Positions 1-6,704 of a stretch of 9,805 bases of DNA are shown here, piece after piece (position 1 is the stretch's first letter; each line of letters begins with the position of its first letter). The translations under genes were made by a program, and so were the position numbers. The stretch is taken from assembly GCA_002256595.1 (NCBI GenBank), contig NOLC01000193.1, positions 1 to 9,805 of the forward strand. Direction: 5' to 3'. The notes beneath the pieces were generated by a model. That model was given only the letters and a program-made list of their open reading frames with translations. It did no database searches and had not been told where the DNA came from. The stretch comes from Methanosaeta sp. NSP1. Lineage in GTDB: Archaea; Halobacteriota; Methanosarcinia; Methanotrichales; Methanotrichaceae.

Positions 1-45
1 CCGGGCTCCAAAATCCTCATGATAGGTGATGGCAACCAGAGTCAT
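1..45 (-). CDS. 5' end of an unidentified gene, cut by the window edge
   Basis: Ten bases after the AMP phosphorylase stop codon, an ATG at 45-43 opens a frame that stays open to the window edge, giving MTLVAITYHEDFGAR. A Shine-Dalgarno-like GAGGTG lies a few bases upstream (about 48-53), overlapping the end of the preceding gene. The short gap and the ribosome binding site suggest the last visible gene of the aMBF1-tsaC-nucleotidyltransferase-AMP phosphorylase operon. Fifteen residues are too few to assign a family. It does not resemble the start of ribose-1,5-bisphosphate isomerase or of RuBisCO as I know them, which would be the obvious pathway partners of AMP phosphorylase. Confidence 0.6.
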   Translation of the reverse strand, partial: MTLVAITYHEDFGAR

Positions 46-55
46 TTCCACCTCT

Positions 56-1570
56 CTAGAGCTCGGTTATGCGCGGGTATCTCTCCAGGAGCATCCCTTC
101 TACCACAATGGGCATCTGCCTCTTGGCATCTTTGACTGCGCTCTCCAGCTCCCAGTCGGAGCTGGAACAGATGGAAATGAGGGGTTCGCCCTTCTTCACC
201 CTCTCGCCCATCTTCTTGTGGATGGTGACTCCTGCCTTCTTATCCGCCGGCGCTCCGGCTATGCGGGCCAGCTCCACCAGCCGCTTATTGAAGAAGGCAA
301 CCACATAGCCACCCGCCGGGGCCAGGATATCCTCGCAGTTCTCACCGGTGACTATATCCTCGCTTTTGACCTTTGGGTCGCCGCCCTGTATCTCTATGAT
401 CTGCTTCAGCTTTTCCAGGGCCTTTCCGCTGGTGAGAATCTCTTCCGCCGCGCTGTAGCCTTCTCCCCGCCCGGCCACTCCGCCCATCTCCAGCAGTATG
501 CCGGCCAGGGATAGGCTCTTCTCCTTGAGGCTGTTGGGACCTCCTTTGTTCTCCAGAACTGTGAGCGCCTCCTTGACCTCCAAAGCCGGCCCAATGGTCC
601 TGCCCACAGGCGAGCCTCCGAAGGTCATGGCGCATTCCACCCGGATGCCCAGCCTCTCTCCCAGATCGATCAAATCCCTAGCCAGGGTCCGGCCCGCTTC
701 CGGCGTGGCCAGCTTGGTTCCAGGTCCCACCGGCATGTCCACAACCACGGCATCCGCACCCACAGCCCCCTTCTTGGCCATGATGGATGCCAGCATCTGG
801 CTGTAGGGATCAATGGAGAGGGCATACTCCGCCTTGATCAGCTTGTCGTCGGCGGGAGCGATATTGGTGGCTCCGCCCCAGACGATTACCCCTCCCACCT
901 TCTCCGTCAATTCCTTGATCTCGGCGGCGGAAAACTCCACCGGGGCCAAGATCTCCATCAGGTCTGCCGTGCCGCCTGCTCCGGTGATGGCCCTGGAGCT
1001 GGTCTTGGGAATGAGAAGCCCTGCCGCAGCCACTATGGGAACAATAAGCAGTGAGACCTTATTGCCGGGGACGCCCCCGATGCTGTGCTTGTCCATGACC
1101 GGATGGGTATCGAAGTGGATCCGCTCGCCGGTCTCGATCATGGCCTTGGTCAGCCACTCCACCTCCTGGCTGTCCATATTATGGATATAAGAGGCAGTAA
1201 CATATGCGGCAAGCTCTATATCGCTGAGGTTATTGTCCACTATATCCTGGACTATGATGCGGATCTGATCTTCAGTCAGCTTCTGCTTGTCCATAAAGCT
1301 CTTGATATAGCAGATTGAGGCGGGCTTGGGAGCGGGAAGGATATCTACGGTGGTGGGAGTTTTGAGCTCTTTTAGGGCCTCGGTGAATATCCCGATCTCT
1401 CCTGGCTTGACCATCTCCAGGGTGGTATCCAGGATGGCTGTGGTTGCCGCTCCCTTGGTTCTCACCCTGACTCTATCGCCGGCATTGAGACCTCTCTCTC
1501 TGGCATCAACGACATTGAGCATGACTTTGTGCTGACCAATCTCGATATCAAACGGACGAACCTGCAACAT
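56..1570 (-). CDS. deoA: AMP phosphorylase (archaeal thymidine phosphorylase family)
   Basis: Predicted cytosolic enzyme that splits AMP with phosphate into adenine and ribose 1,5-bisphosphate. It is the first step of the archaeal pentose bisphosphate pathway, which continues through ribose-1,5-bisphosphate isomerase to type III RuBisCO. The 504-residue product has the usual archaeal length, with an N-terminal extension of about 80 residues before the catalytic domain. The phosphate/glycine-rich segment DKHSIGGVPGNK is at about 160-171 and the family signature SSRAITGAGGTAD at about 191-203. The C-terminal part, including the VVAFFNKR stretch, looks complete. The frame could open at a TTG at 1588, but the ATG at 1570 is preferred: GAGGT lies seven bases upstream and family members begin close to LQVRPFDIE. 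It is fourth in the minus-strand operon, 36 bases after the nucleotidyltransferase gene. That gap is A+T-rich and may carry a promoter of its own. Confidence 0.95.
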   Translation of the reverse strand: MLQVRPFDIEIGQHKVMLNVVDARERGLNAGDRVRVRTKGAATTAILDTTLEMVKPGEIGIFTEALKELKTPTTVDILPAPKPASICYIKSFMDKQKLTEDQIRIIVQDIVDNNLSDIELAAYVTASYIHNMDSQEVEWLTKAMIETGERIHFDTHPVMDKHSIGGVPGNKVSLLIVPIVAAAGLLIPKTSSRAITGAGGTADLMEILAPVEFSAAEIKELTEKVGGVIVWGGATNIAPADDKLIKAEYALSIDPYSQMLASIMAKKGAVGADAVVVDMPVGPGTKLATPEAGRTLARDLIDLGERLGIRVECAMTFGGSPVGRTIGPALEVKEALTVLENKGGPNSLKEKSLSLAGILLEMGGVAGRGEGYSAAEEILTSGKALEKLKQIIEIQGGDPKVKSEDIVTGENCEDILAPAGGYVVAFFNKRLVELARIAGAPADKKAGVTIHKKMGERVKKGEPLISICSSSDWELESAVKDAKRQMPIVVEGMLLERYPRITEL

Positions 1571-1591
1571 ACAAAGAACCTCGCGCAATAG

Positions 1592-1606
1592 AACATAAAT
1601 TAATAA
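1592..1606 (-). promoter_or_regulatory. Possible internal box A for AMP phosphorylase
   Basis: On the minus strand the gap reads TTATTAATTTATGTT, an A+T-rich stretch in otherwise G+C-rich DNA. It is centred about 25-30 bases before the AMP phosphorylase ATG, the distance expected for an archaeal TATA element with a very short leader. The match to the box A consensus is imperfect, so it may be only the tail of the preceding gene. Confidence 0.3.
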
Positions 1607-2527
1607 CTAACTCTCCATTAAAGTCAGAGATCTGATCCATTCTCCCCTGGCCTCGCGGGTGGTTCCCACCACCAGGCGCAGGCCATTTTCCGTCTCTTCC
1701 AGCACCCCTTTGGCCTCTATTCTCTCCCCAGGCAGGGCCTGGCCGGCATAGGTATGGGAGTAGCTGAATATCTCCTTTACCTCAGGATGGTCCAGGCGGT
1801 AGATGGCAGGGCTGTCGAAGGAGAAGTCGGCATTAACAACCCGGGCCTCAATTTGGGCGGCTCCGGCCTGCCTGCCGCGAGGCTGGGGCTGTATCTGCTC
1901 CCAATCACGGGTGAAGAGGAGGTCGAAGTAGGTGCCCTCGACCATGCCCCGGTTGCCCTTGCGCTTCTCGTGGATCATGAACTCCTCAAAGCCGATCTCC
2001 GGCTTTCTCTTGAGGTAGATCTTCCTCCAGGTGGCCTCATCCAGGTCATCCATTTCTCCATTCGATTTAGCCCTTGCCAGGATATCCCTGGCCTTCCACC
2101 AGGATGGGCCATAGACCACGAAATCTATATCCGAGCCGGGGGCTTGCAGCCCCACCAGCATGGAGCCGGTGATTCCCATCTGCTGCATCGGCACTCCCGC
2201 CCCGGCCAGGGTTTGTACAATCCTCTTTACCCTGGGATCGGTCTGGGCTAAGGCGAGAAGAGCATGGCTGGGAGAGAAGGTCAGTTCTATCTCCTCAGCC
2301 GGCACCTGATGCAGGTCGGCCACCCAGTCCGGCTGCTTAGTCCGGAGAAATCGATAGGCATCATCGAAATCCAGCTTCCGGTAGCGTCTGCCCCCGGCCT
2401 CTCGCTCACCCTTTAAATCCGGAACATAGCGCAGGAGCGATCTTATGCCATGCGGGTGGCAGTAGTCGGATACGGCGAATATCCAGCCCTGTCTGGTCTG
2501 GAAGAAGTCCCTGATCCTGAGATTCAA
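1607..2527 (-). CDS. Predicted nucleotidyltransferase (polymerase beta-like fold)
   Basis: A 306-residue protein with the minimal nucleotidyltransferase signature: GS at residues 121-122 in GITGSMLVGL, followed by the metal-binding pair in SDID at 132-135. A likely third acidic residue is D202 in YFDLLF. The roughly 110 residues before it and 100 after it have no motif I recognise. Archaea carry a family annotated as DNA polymerase beta domain or predicted nucleotidyltransferase that this resembles; its substrate is not known to me. The frame opens with TTG at 2527-2525, whose last two bases overlap the TGA stop of the upstream tsaC gene (TTGA). The next internal methionine is beyond residue 110 and would remove a third of the protein, so the TTG start through translational coupling is preferred. 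A GAGGG lies upstream at a plausible spacing. Confidence 0.8.
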   Translation of the reverse strand: MNLRIRDFFQTRQGWIFAVSDYCHPHGIRSLLRYVPDLKGEREAGGRRYRKLDFDDAYRFLRTKQPDWVADLHQVPAEEIELTFSPSHALLALAQTDPRVKRIVQTLAGAGVPMQQMGITGSMLVGLQAPGSDIDFVVYGPSWWKARDILARAKSNGEMDDLDEATWRKIYLKRKPEIGFEEFMIHEKRKGNRGMVEGTYFDLLFTRDWEQIQPQPRGRQAGAAQIEARVVNADFSFDSPAIYRLDHPEVKEIFSYSHTYAGQALPGERIEAKGVLEETENGLRLVVGTTREARGEWIRSLTLMES

Positions 2528-3096
2528 CCTATCGCCCTCATTGCTATGTCCAGGCCTGCACCCGGCCTAACTATCACCCTCTTCTCCAGGTCCAGAAGGG
2601 TGGAGGGCTGGCCGTAAGGGCATTTTCCTCCGTCCACCACCTCATCCACACGGGCCCTGATCTCCGGGGAGACCGTGTCAACGCTGGTAGGAGGATTCGA
2701 TCCGGTGCGATTGGCACTGGTTGAGGTGATCGGCCCGGCCAAATCGATGATCCTCAAAGCAGTCTCATGATCCGGATACCTGATGCCCACCAAAGACGAG
2801 CCTGCGGTGAGAATATCAGGAACTATGCTCCTCTTTTTGACCAGAACGGAAACCGGCCCGGGAAGGATCTGATGTAGCAGTTCCATATCCTTGCGGCTCA
2901 CCTGTGCCACCTTCTCAAGCATATCGAAATTGGAGACGGCCAGGGATATAGGCCGGTCCAGGGGCCTCTTCTTGATCAAAAAGACCCTCATTACGGCCTG
3001 TTCATCCAGGGCATTGGCACCCAGGCCGTAAACGGTCTCAGTAGGGTAGACTATCACTCCACCCCCTATCACATAGCGGGCGGCGCTGTCTGTCAT
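2524..3096 (-). CDS. L-threonylcarbamoyladenylate synthase (TsaC/YrdC domain)
   Basis: Makes threonylcarbamoyl-AMP from threonine, bicarbonate and ATP, the first step of the universal t6A37 modification in tRNAs that read ANN codons. The KEOPS complex then transfers the group in archaea. The 190 residues form one YrdC domain without the extra Sua5 C-terminal domain. Visible motifs are [10 protein letters not shown] (17-26), the basic loop [10 protein letters not shown] (41-50), GIRYPDH (104-110) and STSAN (125-129). The ATG overlaps the aMBF1 stop as ATGA, so the two genes are probably translationally coupled. The stop in turn overlaps the TTG start of the next gene. In the family the basic loop is usually KxRPxxxP followed by L; here the residue is I, a conservative change. 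Confidence 0.92.
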   Translation of the reverse strand: MTDSAARYVIGGGVIVYPTETVYGLGANALDEQAVMRVFLIKKRPLDRPISLAVSNFDMLEKVAQVSRKDMELLHQILPGPVSVLVKKRSIVPDILTAGSSLVGIRYPDHETALRIIDLAGPITSTSANRTGSNPPTSVDTVSPEIRARVDEVVDGGKCPYGQPSTLLDLEKRVIVRPGAGLDIAMRAIG

Positions 3097-3590
3097 CTCT
3101 CTGATTTCCGTTTGATGCTGGCTATGTCGCCCAGGGTCAAACCGCGACCCGAGAGCCCGGATTTGAAGCGAGCCTCGCTGGCCTGGTCGGTGAGAGAGAT
3201 CTTCAGTTCCCTCTCCAGCTTCTTTCGGATTTCATCTTCGGGTGAGATCTCCTCTCGCTCGATCTTCCGCAAAAGGGTTGCCTTCTCCTTGATCCTGACC
3301 GCCAGCTCCTCCAGGGAGAGGCCCACCCCCTCTCGGGACTCCCTGATCTTTCGCCCGAAATCGGGAACAATCTCCACCAGATCTTTGAAGTGGTCGCGGG
3401 GTTTGGGCCTCGTTACGGTGAAAGCCCTCTCCGCGGGGACCATCTTCCTGGGCACAGGAGACCATTTATCTTCCGGCTTGCCAAAGCGGGCGCAGCCCTT
3501 GCACACCTCCAGCGCTGAGCCGTCAATTACAATCCTCTGGGGTGCTCCAGAGATCTCAGCGCCGCAAATCTCGCATTGCTTCTCGGTCAT
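3093..3590 (-). CDS. Archaeal multiprotein bridging factor aMBF1 (zinc ribbon + HTH)
   Basis: A 165-residue protein with an N-terminal zinc ribbon (C6, C9, C30, C33 as CxxC...CxxC), a basic linker, and a C-terminal XRE-type helix-turn-helix at roughly 78-130. The HTH includes an [20 protein letters not shown] stretch followed by KIEREEISP. This is the architecture of archaeal MBF1, which is linked to the transcription and translation machinery; its exact role in archaea is not settled. It is the first gene of the minus-strand operon and is divergent from PAN across a 64-base spacer. The start is the ATG at 3590. An AAAGGT eight bases upstream is a weak ribosome binding site, and a box A-like TTATTAAA sits about 30 bases upstream, so the leader should be short. 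Confidence 0.92.
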   Translation of the reverse strand: MTEKQCEICGAEISGAPQRIVIDGSALEVCKGCARFGKPEDKWSPVPRKMVPAERAFTVTRPKPRDHFKDLVEIVPDFGRKIRESREGVGLSLEELAVRIKEKATLLRKIEREEISPEDEIRKKLERELKISLTDQASEARFKSGLSGRGLTLGDIASIKRKSER

Positions 3591-3601
3591 TTCGGGAAAC
3601 C

Positions 3602-3607
3602 TTTATA
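3602..3607 (+). promoter_or_regulatory. Box A (TATA) for PAN
   Basis: TTTATA at 3602-3607, preceded by purine-rich GGGAAACC that could serve as the BRE, lies about 30 bases before the ATG at 3637 and about 50 before the preferred PAN start at 3655. Transcription would begin near 3630. It lies inside the divergent spacer with aMBF1, so the two promoters sit within about 25 bases of each other. Confidence 0.6.
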
Positions 3608-3617
3608 GGGGTCGGAG

Positions 3618-3625
3618 TTTAATAA
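3618..3625 (-). promoter_or_regulatory. Box A (TATA) for the aMBF1 operon
   Basis: The minus strand reads TTATTAAA here, centred about 31 bases upstream of the aMBF1 ATG, giving a predicted leader of a few bases. A second A+T patch (CTATAAAG, minus strand, about 3600-3607) overlaps the PAN box but is too close to the aMBF1 start to be its TATA element. Confidence 0.5.
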
Positions 3626-3654
3626 CCTTTGTAATTATGGAAAGCGGAGAAGGC

Positions 3655-4755
3655 ATGAATGAGTCACAGGCCGGTGCGGATTTCTCGCGCTACATCCTGG
3701 ACCGCATGCGTCAGCTTGAGGAGAGAAACCTGGCGCTGCGAGAGCAGAAGGACCGCGTGGAAGGAGAGAAGCGGCTGATCGAGAACCAGAAGCTCAAGTT
3801 CGAGAGAGAGGCTCGCAAGCTGCGCAGCGAATTGGAGAGGCTGCGTGTCGGTCCCATGATCGTGGGCACCATCGTGGATGTCCTGGACGAGAACAGGGTC
3901 ATAGTCAAGAGCAGCACCGGCCCGAGGTTCGTGGTCAATCTATCTCAATTCATCGAGGAGGAGATCAAGCCCGGGGCCCAGGTGGGCCTTAACCAGCAGT
4001 CCTTTGCTGTGATGTGCGTTCTGCCTTCTCCCCGCGATCCGGCGGTCTTCGGCATGGAGATCGAGGAGGCGCCTGATGTCCATTTCGAGCAGATCGGCGG
4101 CCTGGACAGCCAGATCTCCGAGATCAGGGAGATTGTGGAGCTGCCACTCAAGCGCCCCGACCTTTTCACGGCCGTAGGAATCGTGCAGAAATACATCGGC
4201 GAGGGAGCGCGGCTGGTGCGGGAGCTCTTCGAGCTGGCCAAGAGCAAGTCGCCTGCGATTATATTCATAGACGAGCTGGATGCCATAGGAGCCCGGCGCA
4301 TGGATGGGGCCACCAGCGGCGACCGTGAGGTGCAGAGGACGCTGATGCAGATCCTGGCAGAGATGGATGGATTTGATGCCCGGGGCGAGGTCAAGCTGAT
4401 CGCCGCCACCAACCGCCTGGATATGCTCGATCCGGCCCTGCTCCGGCCAGGGCGCTTCGACCGGGTGATAGAGATTCCCATGCCCACCAGAGAGGCACGC
4501 GAGGCCATCTTGAAGATCCATACCTCGGGCATGAACCTGGATCCGGGAGTGAACCTCAAGCTGATATCGGACATGGCCGAGGGATCCAGCGGCGCGGACC
4601 TCAAAGCCTTGTCGACCGAGGCGGGCATGTATGCCATCCGTGAGGAGAGGACCACGGTCTATCATAGCGACTTTGAGAATGCCGCGGCCAAGATACTGCA
4701 CAAAGAGAGGGGCATGGTCAGCGAGCCTGAGGATCTGGTTCAGCAGTACATTTAA
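3655..4755 (+). CDS. pan: Proteasome-activating nucleotidase-like AAA+ ATPase lacking the Walker A motif
   Basis: PAN is the hexameric AAA+ unfoldase that feeds substrates into the archaeal 20S proteasome. The 366-residue product has an N-terminal coiled coil (about 15-65), an OB domain (about 66-135) and an AAA+ domain. Walker B IIFIDE is at 202-207, sensor 1 N253 in AATNR, and the Arg-finger region LLRPGRFDR at 262-270. The text runs ...FTAVGI (to 176) directly into VQKYIGEG (from 177). In PAN proteins about 39 residues normally lie between these segments, including the P-loop GPPGTGKT. The frame is kept, and 366 plus 39 equals the usual length near 405. The C-terminus is QYI, resembling the proteasome-docking HbYX motif but with Gln in the hydrophobic position. 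The ATG at 3655 has GGAG upstream and matches family N-termini; the ATG at 3637 is possible. The family assignment is firm, but activity is doubtful as written. Confidence 0.93.
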   Translation: MNESQAGADFSRYILDRMRQLEERNLALREQKDRVEGEKRLIENQKLKFEREARKLRSELERLRVGPMIVGTIVDVLDENRVIVKSSTGPRFVVNLSQFIEEEIKPGAQVGLNQQSFAVMCVLPSPRDPAVFGMEIEEAPDVHFEQIGGLDSQISEIREIVELPLKRPDLFTAVGIVQKYIGEGARLVRELFELAKSKSPAIIFIDELDAIGARRMDGATSGDREVQRTLMQILAEMDGFDARGEVKLIAATNRLDMLDPALLRPGRFDRVIEIPMPTREAREAILKIHTSGMNLDPGVNLKLISDMAEGSSGADLKALSTEAGMYAIREERTTVYHSDFENAAAKILHKERGMVSEPEDLVQQYI

Positions 4756-4782
4756 AGCCTGGTTGATTCGATTCCCAAACCC

Positions 4783-4794
4783 TTTTTTCCTTTT
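4783..4794 (+). terminator. T-rich termination signal after PAN
   Basis: TTTTTTCCTTTT follows the PAN stop by about 28 bases, in a non-coding gap of 61 bases. Pyrimidine-rich, T-run sequences of this kind act as archaeal terminators. Being just before the next ATG, it would separate PAN from the reductase gene only partly; a weak TATA-like TTTAAA at the PAN stop (4751-4756) might drive the downstream gene. Confidence 0.45.
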
Positions 4795-4816
4795 CAGCAA
4801 ATCGGAGAAAAATTTC

Positions 4817-5509
4817 ATGCTCCCGCGAGTGATTCTTCATAATGCTGTCAGCCTGGACGGAAGGATAGAGGGCTTTCCTCTGGACCTAGAGCAGTACTAT
4901 GAGCTGGCTTCTACCTGGAAAGAGGACGCCACCCTGGCCGGCTCGCAGACATTTCTTAAAGCGGCAGTTGAGGCCCCGCCGGAGGACCAGAGCGCTTTTC
5001 TTCCCATCCAGGCGGATTCGGAGGACAGAAGGCCGCTTCTGGTAATACCCGACAGCCGGGGGCAGATCCGCACCTGGCACTACCTGAGAAGCCTGCCCTA
5101 CTGGCGCGGCTTTGTCGCCCTTTGCTCCCTATCCACCCCTCAGGAATATCTGCATTACCTGGAGCGCAGGCACATCGACTGCATCATCGCCGGCGGCGAG
5201 CATGTGGACCTGCGGGCCGCCCTGGAGGAGATATGCTCACGCTACGGCGTCAAGGTGGTGAGAGTGGATGCGGGAGGCACATTGAACGGGCTGCTCCTCC
5301 GCCAGGGCCTGGTAGATGAGATAAGCCTTCTCATATATCCCAGCCTGGTAGGAGGTGAGACGCAGAGCAGCATCTTCAGAGCTCCAGACCTGCCGCTGCC
5401 TGCGGGCCCGTCCTGGCAGGCGCCTGAGGGAGTCGTCTCTGTTCATCTCATAGATGCACAGAGGCTCAAAGGGGATGTGATGTGGCTGCGCTATGAGGTT
5501 CGGCATTAA
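4817..5509 (+). CDS. RibD C-terminal/dihydrofolate reductase-fold reductase
   Basis: A 230-residue protein beginning with the hallmark RVILHNAVSLDGRIEGF (4-20). This segment matches the first strand and NADPH-side loop of RibD-C/DHFR-fold enzymes, where the SLDG motif is typical. Later family-like segments are ATLAGSQTFL (38-47), CIIAGGEHVDL (122-132), RVDAGGTLNGLLL (149-161) and LLIYPSLVGGET (171-182). Archaeal relatives include the 2,5-diamino-6-ribosylaminopyrimidinone 5'-phosphate reductase of riboflavin and F420 synthesis. This protein lacks the usual extended first-substrate loop of that enzyme, so the substrate is uncertain and a pterin or other NAD(P)H-dependent reduction is equally possible. 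The start at ATG 4817 is supported by GGAG nine bases upstream and by alignment of the first strand. It lies 61 bases after PAN on the same strand. Confidence 0.82.
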   Translation: MLPRVILHNAVSLDGRIEGFPLDLEQYYELASTWKEDATLAGSQTFLKAAVEAPPEDQSAFLPIQADSEDRRPLLVIPDSRGQIRTWHYLRSLPYWRGFVALCSLSTPQEYLHYLERRHIDCIIAGGEHVDLRAALEEICSRYGVKVVRVDAGGTLNGLLLRQGLVDEISLLIYPSLVGGETQSSIFRAPDLPLPAGPSWQAPEGVVSVHLIDAQRLKGDVMWLRYEVRH

Positions 5510-5558
5510 ACTCCTGCTGCATCTCTGCCTCTCTGCTTCATAGCCCCGGGCCAAAATG

Positions 5559-5567
5559 ATTAAATCT
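5559..5567 (+). promoter_or_regulatory. Box A for the secreted CARDB protein
   Basis: GATTAAATC is centred 27 bases before the ATG at 5590, and no ribosome binding site precedes that ATG. This is the arrangement expected for a leaderless or almost leaderless archaeal transcript. Confidence 0.45.
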
Positions 5568-5577
5568 CCATCTCTCG

Positions 5578-5586
5578 TTCTTTTTT
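5578..5586 (+). terminator. T-run after the reductase gene
   Basis: TTCTTTTTT lies about 70 bases after the reductase stop codon and immediately before the CARDB gene start. It could end the upstream transcript. It also lies between the box A and the start of the next gene, so its role is ambiguous. Confidence 0.3.
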
Positions 5587-5589
5587 ATC

Positions 5590-6123
5590 ATGATAGGAAA
5601 TAAAATCCTGAAGATCATAGCCCTTCTCGGCATCCTCCTCCTGATGGCAGCCCCGGCCTGCTCTCAGATGAATAGGGACACGCCATTTCTGGCCAGCAAG
5701 ATTCCCCGCACCTCAGAGAACAGCATAGGCCAGGGCAGGCAGCCCATCTCCCCCGTGGTGATCTCAACCCCCTTCAATGCCCAGGCCACATCCGACCTCT
5801 ACCTGGTGGCAGATGCAGCAAACACCACCTGCAATCAGGCCTCCTTTACTCTAACTCTGACTCCATCCCCCAGCGGATCCTCCGGATATCAGGCGGTAAA
5901 GGTAAGAGTCATAGAAAATCGCCAGGGCACGCCCACAGCAGTGGCCGAGCTGACCCTTCTTCTGCCTGCCAGCGGCGGCTCTCTTCATGAGACCATAGGC
6001 TTTGCCAGCGCCTCATCCGGAGCAGCCAATGAGATCACCCTGGTGGTAGATCCCGACAACCAGGTAGCAGAGACGGATGAAAGAAACAATACCCTGGCCA
6101 TCAGCGCAGCCTGCCGGAGTTAA
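5590..6123 (+). CDS. Secreted protein with a CARDB-like adhesion domain
   Basis: The 177-residue product begins with a Sec signal peptide: K5 and K8, then a hydrophobic core to about 23, with cleavage likely near APA-C or CSQ. The cysteine at 24 is not in a standard lipobox, so lipid anchoring is not supported. After a Ser/Pro-rich linker, residues from about 64 to 172 form a beta-rich domain. It ends with VVDPDNQVAETDERNNT (152-168), the D-N-x-V-x-E-x-x-E-x-N-N pattern of CARDB (cell adhesion related domain found in bacteria) modules, which are common in methanogen surface proteins. Cysteines 81 and 175 could form a disulfide across the domain. No transmembrane or surface anchor follows, so it is probably released or bound to a partner. 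The function is unknown. It is convergent with moaC. Confidence 0.78.
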   Translation: MIGNKILKIIALLGILLLMAAPACSQMNRDTPFLASKIPRTSENSIGQGRQPISPVVISTPFNAQATSDLYLVADAANTTCNQASFTLTLTPSPSGSSGYQAVKVRVIENRQGTPTAVAELTLLLPASGGSLHETIGFASASSGAANEITLVVDPDNQVAETDERNNTLAISAACRS

Positions 6124-6166
6124 GGGCAAACGGAACAAAGCAGGGATCTTCATTATATCCTGCCCT
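6123..6166. terminator. Inverted repeats between convergent genes, likely two-way terminator
   Basis: The 41-base gap between the CARDB gene and moaC holds two mutually exclusive hairpins. AGGGCA (6123-6128) can pair with TGCCCT (6161-6166). GCAGGGAT (6140-6147) can pair with ATCCTGC (6157-6163), with one bulged G. In a gap between convergent genes this suggests a bidirectional terminator or an mRNA 3' end structure. No long T-run follows on the plus strand. Confidence 0.5.
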
Positions 6167-6629
6167 AATTCCCTCCCTTCTCTTTCTCAGTAACCCTGAT
6201 CTCTTCTATCGCCGTATGGGGATAGTTGCCGCTCTCATCCTTCTCCAGGTACTTGACCATATCCCAGACATTGAGCAGCGCTGCCGAGACTCCGGCCAGA
6301 GCCTCCATCTCCACCCCTGTCCTTCCCACCGATGTCACAGTGACCAGAGCCTCAATTCGCCTCTCCGACAGCTCAAAGCTCACCTCCAGCCCGGTGATGG
6401 AAATGGAGTGGCACATGGGAATCAGGCGTGGCGTGTCCTTGACTGCCAGGATGGCCGCCAGTCTGGCTGTGGCCAGCACATCCCCCTTCTTCACCCGACC
6501 CGATCTTATGGCCTCGATGGTTGCCTCTTGCAGGCGGATGCGGCCGGTGGCCCTGGCCCTGCGAAAGACGGGCGGCTTATCTGTGATATCCACCATCCCC
6601 TCCAGCTTTTCATTCGGATCTGAATTCAT
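6165..6629 (-). CDS. moaC: Cyclic pyranopterin monophosphate synthase MoaC
   Basis: Catalyses the second step of molybdopterin synthesis, forming cyclic pyranopterin monophosphate from the MoaA product 3',8-cyclo-7,8-dihydro-GTP. The cofactor serves tungsten or molybdenum enzymes such as formylmethanofuran dehydrogenase. The 154-residue length is typical. Visible family segments are MVDI (12-15), KGDVLATARLAAI (48-60), PMCHSI (71-76), GVEMEALAGVSAALL (105-119) and DMVKYLEKDESGNYP (123-137). By comparison with E. coli MoaC, K48, H74, D123 and K126 occupy the catalytic positions; this alignment is by eye. The ATG at 6629 has GGTGA seven bases upstream. It follows nnr on the same strand, 30 bases after the frame-corrected end of that gene, so the two are probably cotranscribed. 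Confidence 0.96.
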   Translation of the reverse strand: MNSDPNEKLEGMVDITDKPPVFRRARATGRIRLQEATIEAIRSGRVKKGDVLATARLAAILAVKDTPRLIPMCHSISITGLEVSFELSERRIEALVTVTSVGRTGVEMEALAGVSAALLNVWDMVKYLEKDESGNYPHTAIEEIRVTEKEKGGN

Positions 6630-6659
6630 GCGCCCTTCACCGTCCGCCTCTGATCATGC

Positions 6660-6704
6660 CTATGATCCCGATATTCTCATGGCCAGGGGGATCTTCTCGA
6701 TCAC
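6660..6704 (-). pseudogene. Out-of-frame C-terminal tail of nnr
   Basis: Immediately past the present nnr stop, another frame reads TDVIEKIPLAMRISGS and ends at a TAG (6660-6662). T and D lie just upstream of 6704; GTG at 6704 begins VIEKIP. ATDVIE.IP is the conserved ending of archaeal Nnr proteins, so this is the natural end of that gene. One added base in GCACC (giving GCC ACC) near 6710 would join ...EKDY to ATDVIEKIP without a break. The tail is thus evidence for a one-base deletion or sequence error, not a separate gene. Confidence 0.75.

Noticed and set aside
813..1190. Plus-strand open frames opposite AMP phosphorylase and other minus-strand genes
   Set aside because: Their compositions mirror the opposite coding strand and contain no recognisable motifs.
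3112..3654. Upstream in-frame extension of the PAN reading frame, giving a 547-residue protein
   Set aside because: It runs antisense through aMBF1, its translation is low-complexity Ser/Arg-rich, and the family N-terminus fits ATG 3655 (or 3637).
3940..4818. Long minus-strand open frames (236 and 292 residues) opposite PAN
   Set aside because: They are antisense shadows of a G+C-rich, strongly conserved gene and have no domain-like content or ribosome binding site.
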